Shown: in pieces, positions 42,790 through 46,363 of the stretch
How positions within the stretch are numbered: position 1 is the stretch's first letter
Layout: each line of letters starts with the position of its first letter
DNA from: DAOVVL01 sp965603095
GTDB lineage: Bacteria; Pseudomonadota; Alphaproteobacteria; Rhodospirillales; Magnetovibrionaceae
Length of the DNA: 46,363 nucleotides
Assembly (NCBI GenBank): GCA_965603095.1
Contig: CBFDBQ010000006.1
Location: 1 to 46,363, forward strand
Reading direction: 5' to 3'
Translations under genes and position numbers: made by a program
Notes under the pieces: model-generated
Seen by the model: the letters and a program-made list of their open reading frames with translations, nothing else
Databases searched by the model: none
Told to the model about the DNA's origin: nothing

Positions 42790-43661
42790 AAATTATTGGG
42801 AAAATTACTGGGAAAATTATTGCAAAAATATTTTTATCAATTTTGGCTTTGTTTATAGGTGCGGGGTTTATAGGTACGGCTCAGCTGGCGGCGGCTGAAG
42901 ATATTTCACTTGAAGGCAACTTTACCCAAGGAGGCCTTGTGCTGGGTAATGCCCAACCTGGAACCAAGCTAAAGCTTTCCGGTGAAGATGTGGTGGTTGC
43001 AAAAAATGGAGTTTTTGTAATTGGTTTTGGCCGTGATGCCGGGCCGGGGGCAAGCCTTGAAATTAAATTTCCGGGTGGCCCAGCCGAAATGCGCACATTG
43101 GTAATTACTGCCCGCGAATATGACGTGCAAAGAATTGATGGTCTGCCAAGCAGAAAAGTAACCCCCAACCCGGAAGACGTTGCCCGCATAAAAGCAGATA
43201 ATTATAAAATCGGCGAAGTTCGCGCCACCATTAATGAACTAACCGATTTTTTATCTGGTTTTGATTGGCCTGTTACCGGGCCAATATCAGGGGTTTATGG
43301 ATCACAGCGGGTGCTTAACGGTAATCCTAAAAACCCCCATAACGGTGTTGATATAGCGGCATCAAAGGGAAGTATTATTAAATCACCGGCAGACGGTATT
43401 GTGGCATTGGTTCATCAAGATATGTTTTATACCGGGAAAACAATGATGATAAATCACGGCCTGGGCTTAAGCACCGTTTATGCCCACATGGATGAGATTG
43501 GCGTTACTGAGGGGCAGGCGGTTAAAAAAGGCGATCCCATTGGCACCGTTGGCAATACCGGGCGCACAACCGGGCCGCATTTGCACTGGGGCATGACGTG
43601 GAAACTTACTCACCTCGACCCACAACTTGTGGTGCCAGCAATGGCGCAACATAAAAATTAG
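42786..43661 (+). CDS. M23 metallopeptidase (LytM-like), exported
   Basis: Probable peptidoglycan endopeptidase or an activator of amidases in the periplasm. After a hydrophobic signal (about 11-37) comes an N-terminal beta domain (about 40-110) that occurs in this alphaproteobacterial group, then the M23 domain with the zinc ligands H185 and D189 (NPHNGVDIA), H234 (YAHM) and H267 in GPHLHWG. All catalytic residues are kept, so it should be active. The start is a TTG in the xseA stop (TTGA) with AAGGA nearby. The first codons hold a 12-bp tandem repeat (GKI repeats). The stop is 2 bp from that of the convergent lpxL. Confidence 0.9.
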   Translation: MKIIGKITGKIIAKIFLSILALFIGAGFIGTAQLAAAEDISLEGNFTQGGLVLGNAQPGTKLKLSGEDVVVAKNGVFVIGFGRDAGPGASLEIKFPGGPAEMRTLVITAREYDVQRIDGLPSRKVTPNPEDVARIKADNYKIGEVRATINELTDFLSGFDWPVTGPISGVYGSQRVLNGNPKNPHNGVDIAASKGSIIKSPADGIVALVHQDMFYTGKTMMINHGLGLSTVYAHMDEIGVTEGQAVKKGDPIGTVGNTGRTTGPHLHWGMTWKLTHLDPQLVVPAMAQHKN

Positions 43662-43663
43662 TT

Positions 43664-44551
43664 TTAATCCGGCCAGCGCCGATGTAGCCATAACCATTGG
43701 CCCGGGTTTTCACGTATCCATCCTTCAAGAATGGTATTTACCCTTAGCATTATTGCCGCTACATCTTTTTTCCGTTCGCCAGTTTTTTCCACCTCAAGCG
43801 GGGGATGGAATATAAGGCGAAAATTTGCACCGTTTTCACGAATACATTGTATTGGCACCATCGGCGCATCAAAGCGTAGGGCAAATTCAGCCAGTGCGGT
43901 TCCGGTCATGGCATCACGACCAAAAAAAGGAACCGCTATGCCATCGTTTAGTTTTTGATCAACTAAAATACCCAACGACTGTCCTTTTTTCAAAAGCGAA
44001 AATGCGCGTTTTGCCCCGGGTGCGCCCTTGGGTATTAATTCGCCGGAATGTGCGCGCTCTGAAAATTTTTTAAACATCAATGGGTTGTTGGGGGCGCGAT
44101 AAAATGCATTGACGGTGACGCCAAATAATATTGGCGACATAACTACCGTTTCCCAGTTGCCCAGATGGGCGGCAAAATACAAGGTGGGCTTTCCGTCTTT
44201 TCCGGCATTTTTTAGGTAGTCCTCACCTTCGATGGTTATCCGGTCCTTTAACCTATCAATCATGGCAAATTCTGCCCCGGTACGGCCAAGGTTTTCCCAT
44301 ACGTCCTTTATTATTTCATTTATTTCATCAGCGGATTTTTCAGGAAATGCGCTTTTAATATTTTTTCTGGCAGTCCGGGTGGCACCTCTAATGTGTGGGC
44401 CAATAAACCGTGCAGACTTTCCGCCAATGGCTGATGCCCAATCTAATGGTAATAGGCGCAATAAAAATATTGCGACATAAGCAAAAAATGCCGAAATATA
44501 ATCAAGCAACCCAGCCGGGCGGTAGCTAATGGGTTCTAGCTGTTCAGCCAT
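43664..44551 (-). CDS. lpxL: Lipid A lauroyl/myristoyl-type acyltransferase
   Basis: LpxL/HtrB-family inner-membrane enzyme that adds the secondary acyl chain to Kdo2-lipid IV(A). One N-terminal membrane helix (about 17-35) anchors it. The catalytic motif H-x4-E is H129 to E134 (AAHLGNWE), followed by FYRAPNNP and GILVDQKLNDGI and PFFGRDAMTG. Length 295 is normal. Position of acyl addition (LpxL or LpxM) cannot be decided. Overlaps lpxK by 8 bases; the order waaA-lpxK-lpxL gives one operon for late lipid A assembly. Confidence 0.9.
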   Translation of the reverse strand: MAEQLEPISYRPAGLLDYISAFFAYVAIFLLRLLPLDWASAIGGKSARFIGPHIRGATRTARKNIKSAFPEKSADEINEIIKDVWENLGRTGAEFAMIDRLKDRITIEGEDYLKNAGKDGKPTLYFAAHLGNWETVVMSPILFGVTVNAFYRAPNNPLMFKKFSERAHSGELIPKGAPGAKRAFSLLKKGQSLGILVDQKLNDGIAVPFFGRDAMTGTALAEFALRFDAPMVPIQCIRENGANFRLIFHPPLEVEKTGERKKDVAAIMLRVNTILEGWIRENPGQWLWLHRRWPD

Positions 44552-45530
44552 TGTTCGCGGCTCCCAACAACAATTTTTCTAGTTTTGCAGCACCTTGATC
44601 AACCCATTCAATCTTAACCTTAATGACGGTTATTTTTTCAAGCATGTTGGCAGGTATTTTAACCGCGTCTTTTTCGGTGGTAACCACAGCCGCGTTAATT
44701 TTTTCAGCCATTTCTAATATGGGTGAAATATCACGAACTGAATATTCGTGATGATCGGGGAAGGGGTGGCTGGATTTAAGATTGCATCCCATTTTCGTTA
44801 TGGTTTCAAAAAACTTTTCCGGGCGACCAATTCCAGCAAAGGCAATAACGTCACGGTCTTTTAATTCGTCACCGTTTGTGGGTTGTAAGCGTGCCTGTAA
44901 TATTTCAATTTTTGCGTTAGCCTGCAATATGGATGCGCGTGCGCCCTGTTTATCGTCGCCAATAATCACCACTGCATCTGCACGTGAAATGCCAGCATTT
45001 ATGCTTTCACGCAAAGGTCCTGCCGGTAACAGCATTTTATTGCCAAAACCAAAACCACCATCAACCACAACAATGGATAAATCTTTTATTAGTGATGGGT
45101 TTTGAAAACCATCATCCAAAATAACCGTATCCGCACCATTGTTAGCGGCACTGGCAACACCCGCTTTTCTATCTTTGGCAACCCATGTGGGTGCTGTGGC
45201 GGATAAAATAATTGCCTCATCACCGGTGTCATGCCAATTAGAATTAGTTTCAACCATAATTGGCCCGACCGCATCACCGCCGTAACCGCGGGTAATTATG
45301 TGTGGATTTTTTCCAATATTTTTTAGGCGTGTTGCAACATCAATTGTAATGGGTGTTTTACCAGCACCGCCAGCCACAATATTGCCAACGCATATGATGG
45401 GAACATTTGCCCGCCACGGGTTGGTGGTCATGCGGGGAAATGCGCTTGCCATGCGGTAAATAAGGCTAAACGGGTAAAGCAATAACGCAATTGCCCCTGC
45501 CTGCTGCCAGTGTTTGGGTGATTTAATCAT
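44544..45530 (-). CDS. lpxK: Tetraacyldisaccharide 4'-kinase
   Basis: Phosphorylates the lipid A disaccharide at the 4' position with ATP. The P-loop is GGAGKTP (54-60), after a membrane-associated N-terminal helix; the partner motifs RGYGGDA, GDEAIIL and LDDGFQNP are also kept. The chain has 328 residues, the family size. It overlaps waaA by ATGA and lpxL by 8 bases, so all three are coordinately translated. The C-terminus carries the ordinary HEYSVRDI element. Confidence 0.94.
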   Translation of the reverse strand: MIKSPKHWQQAGAIALLLYPFSLIYRMASAFPRMTTNPWRANVPIICVGNIVAGGAGKTPITIDVATRLKNIGKNPHIITRGYGGDAVGPIMVETNSNWHDTGDEAIILSATAPTWVAKDRKAGVASAANNGADTVILDDGFQNPSLIKDLSIVVVDGGFGFGNKMLLPAGPLRESINAGISRADAVVIIGDDKQGARASILQANAKIEILQARLQPTNGDELKDRDVIAFAGIGRPEKFFETITKMGCNLKSSHPFPDHHEYSVRDISPILEMAEKINAAVVTTEKDAVKIPANMLEKITVIKVKIEWVDQGAAKLEKLLLGAANNG

Positions 45531-46363
45531 GGCGTTTCACCCGTCCTTTTAAAAAAAGGCTCAAGCGCGTTCATTATTGTTTCAATAGATCCGGCCATAG
45601 ATTTTGCTTCGCTCAGGGCATTTGTAGCCATTTTTTCAATATCGCCCGGGTTATCAAGCAGGCTTTTTACTGCGCCCGCTAATTCGCTTGCGTCATTTAT
45701 TTGTTTGGCCCCACCCGCATTAACAAGGGCGGTTGAAATATCTTCAAAATTTTCCATCCTTGGGCCAAATACAATGGCACTTTCTAACCATGCCGCCTCT
45801 AACGGGTTTTGCCCGCCATTACCGATTAATGATTTTCCGATGAATGCAATTTTTGCAAGCCTGTAAAAAATTCCCATCTCGCCCATGGTATCGGCAATAT
45901 AAATTTGGGTGTCTGGTTCAATTGCTTGCCCTTGGCTTCTAAGAGATACTTTCAATCCCATCTGGCGTAATTCTGCTTCAATTTCGGGGCCGCGCTCAGG
46001 ATGGCGGGGAACAATTATGCTTAGTAATTCTTTATAACTTGGCTCTAGCTCTTTATGGGTTTTGCCAATAATAGCATCTTCGCCCGGGTGGGTGGATGCT
46101 GCCAGCCATAATTGCCGCCCGGATATTTCAGTTTTTAATTTATTTAATTCAGCCTCATCAACGGGCAGGGGTCCAGCCGCGTATTTAAGGTTACCCGGTG
46201 CGCTGACATTTTTTGCCCCTAATTTTTCAAACCGTTCGGCATCGGCGTCACTGCCGGCCAACACTGCAGTAAAAGATGTAAGAATCTGGCGTATCATGGA
46301 TGGATATTTTTTCCAGCGGGCGAAAGACTTGGCCGACATGCGGCCATTTAGAACCACCATTGG
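45527..46363 (-). CDS. waaA: 3-deoxy-D-manno-octulosonic acid transferase (5' end missing)
   Basis: GT-B glycosyltransferase that adds Kdo to lipid IV(A). Only the C-terminal 278 residues are in the window; roughly the first 150 residues lie beyond the right edge. The frame is open to the last base (preceding codon Pro, then MVVLNGRMSAKSFARWKKYP), matching family sequence LLNxRLSxRSxxRW. Later marks are NLKYA, AASTHPGED, VPRHPERGPEI, the nucleotide-sugar site IADTMGEMGIFYRLA, and GGQNPLEAAW. It precedes lpxK with ATGA overlap. Confidence 0.93.
   Translation of the reverse strand, partial: PMVVLNGRMSAKSFARWKKYPSMIRQILTSFTAVLAGSDADAERFEKLGAKNVSAPGNLKYAAGPLPVDEAELNKLKTEISGRQLWLAASTHPGEDAIIGKTHKELEPSYKELLSIIVPRHPERGPEIEAELRQMGLKVSLRSQGQAIEPDTQIYIADTMGEMGIFYRLAKIAFIGKSLIGNGGQNPLEAAWLESAIVFGPRMENFEDISTALVNAGGAKQINDASELAGAVKSLLDNPGDIEKMATNALSEAKSMAGSIETIMNALEPFFKRTGETP

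Overview
The window is a gene-dense piece of a bacterial chromosome, most likely from an alphaproteobacterium of the Rhodospirillales type with an AT-leaning genome. The evidence is the set of protein families: a class II (plant-like) DAHP synthase, a DUF3035 lipoprotein directly behind lspA, an alphaproteobacterial glutathione reductase with a CVMRGC active site, Coq7 (ubiquinone), a GltX with an HVGN motif, and Kdo/lipid A genes. The species cannot be named from this. There is no phage, insertion sequence, CRISPR array or plasmid gene; almost everything is core metabolism, with a few genes of unknown function between.

Layout. 1-2022: C-terminal part of a CHASE-PAS-PAS histidine kinase. 2019-6298: gph (minus), then glmU-glmS-GIY-YIG (plus), the UDP-GlcNAc supply for peptidoglycan and lipid A. 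6295-8679: a membrane diguanylate cyclase behind a cytochrome c lipoprotein (minus), divergent from a secreted His/Met-rich protein (plus), with a palindrome in the shared promoter region. 8693-13089: gabD, gor and class II DAHP synthase; tandem 33-bp repeats begin exactly at the gor stop codon. 13081-14829: two tandem paralogues of an unknown family (minus). 14859-19312: nadE, gltX, cysS; tandem 32-bp repeats of the same family begin at the cysS stop codon. 19392-19892: a small helical protein with a FliM/CheZ-like C-terminal tail. 20188-22622: cimA-trmJ. 22628-24286: coq7, dsbB and a DedA-family gene (minus).

24426-24512: tRNA-Leu(CAA) with its own promoter. 24549-27190: a secreted protein translationally coupled to a hybrid histidine kinase. 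27226-32760: MaoC hydratase, ribF, ileS, lspA, DUF3035 lipoprotein. 32843-35519: an M16 peptidase pair, the first broken by a one-base frameshift. 35560-36912: pgi. 36992-39433: an operon on the minus strand (C26 amidase, rluB, rsmD and a 41-codon small ORF closed by a terminator). 39509-41235: tadA and purD, tail to tail. 41320-43661: xseA and an M23 peptidase. 43664-46363: lpxL-lpxK-waaA (minus), the late lipid A/Kdo steps, running off the right edge.

No gene-free stretch exceeds 300 bases; the longest (19893-20187, in front of cimA) is described separately. Most likely to be new: the stop-codon-anchored hairpin repeats with a compensatory base-pair change, the tandem unknown paralogues, the 41-codon gene, and the cytochrome c/diguanylate cyclase/His-Met protein cluster. 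CysS also appears to lack a standard start codon.
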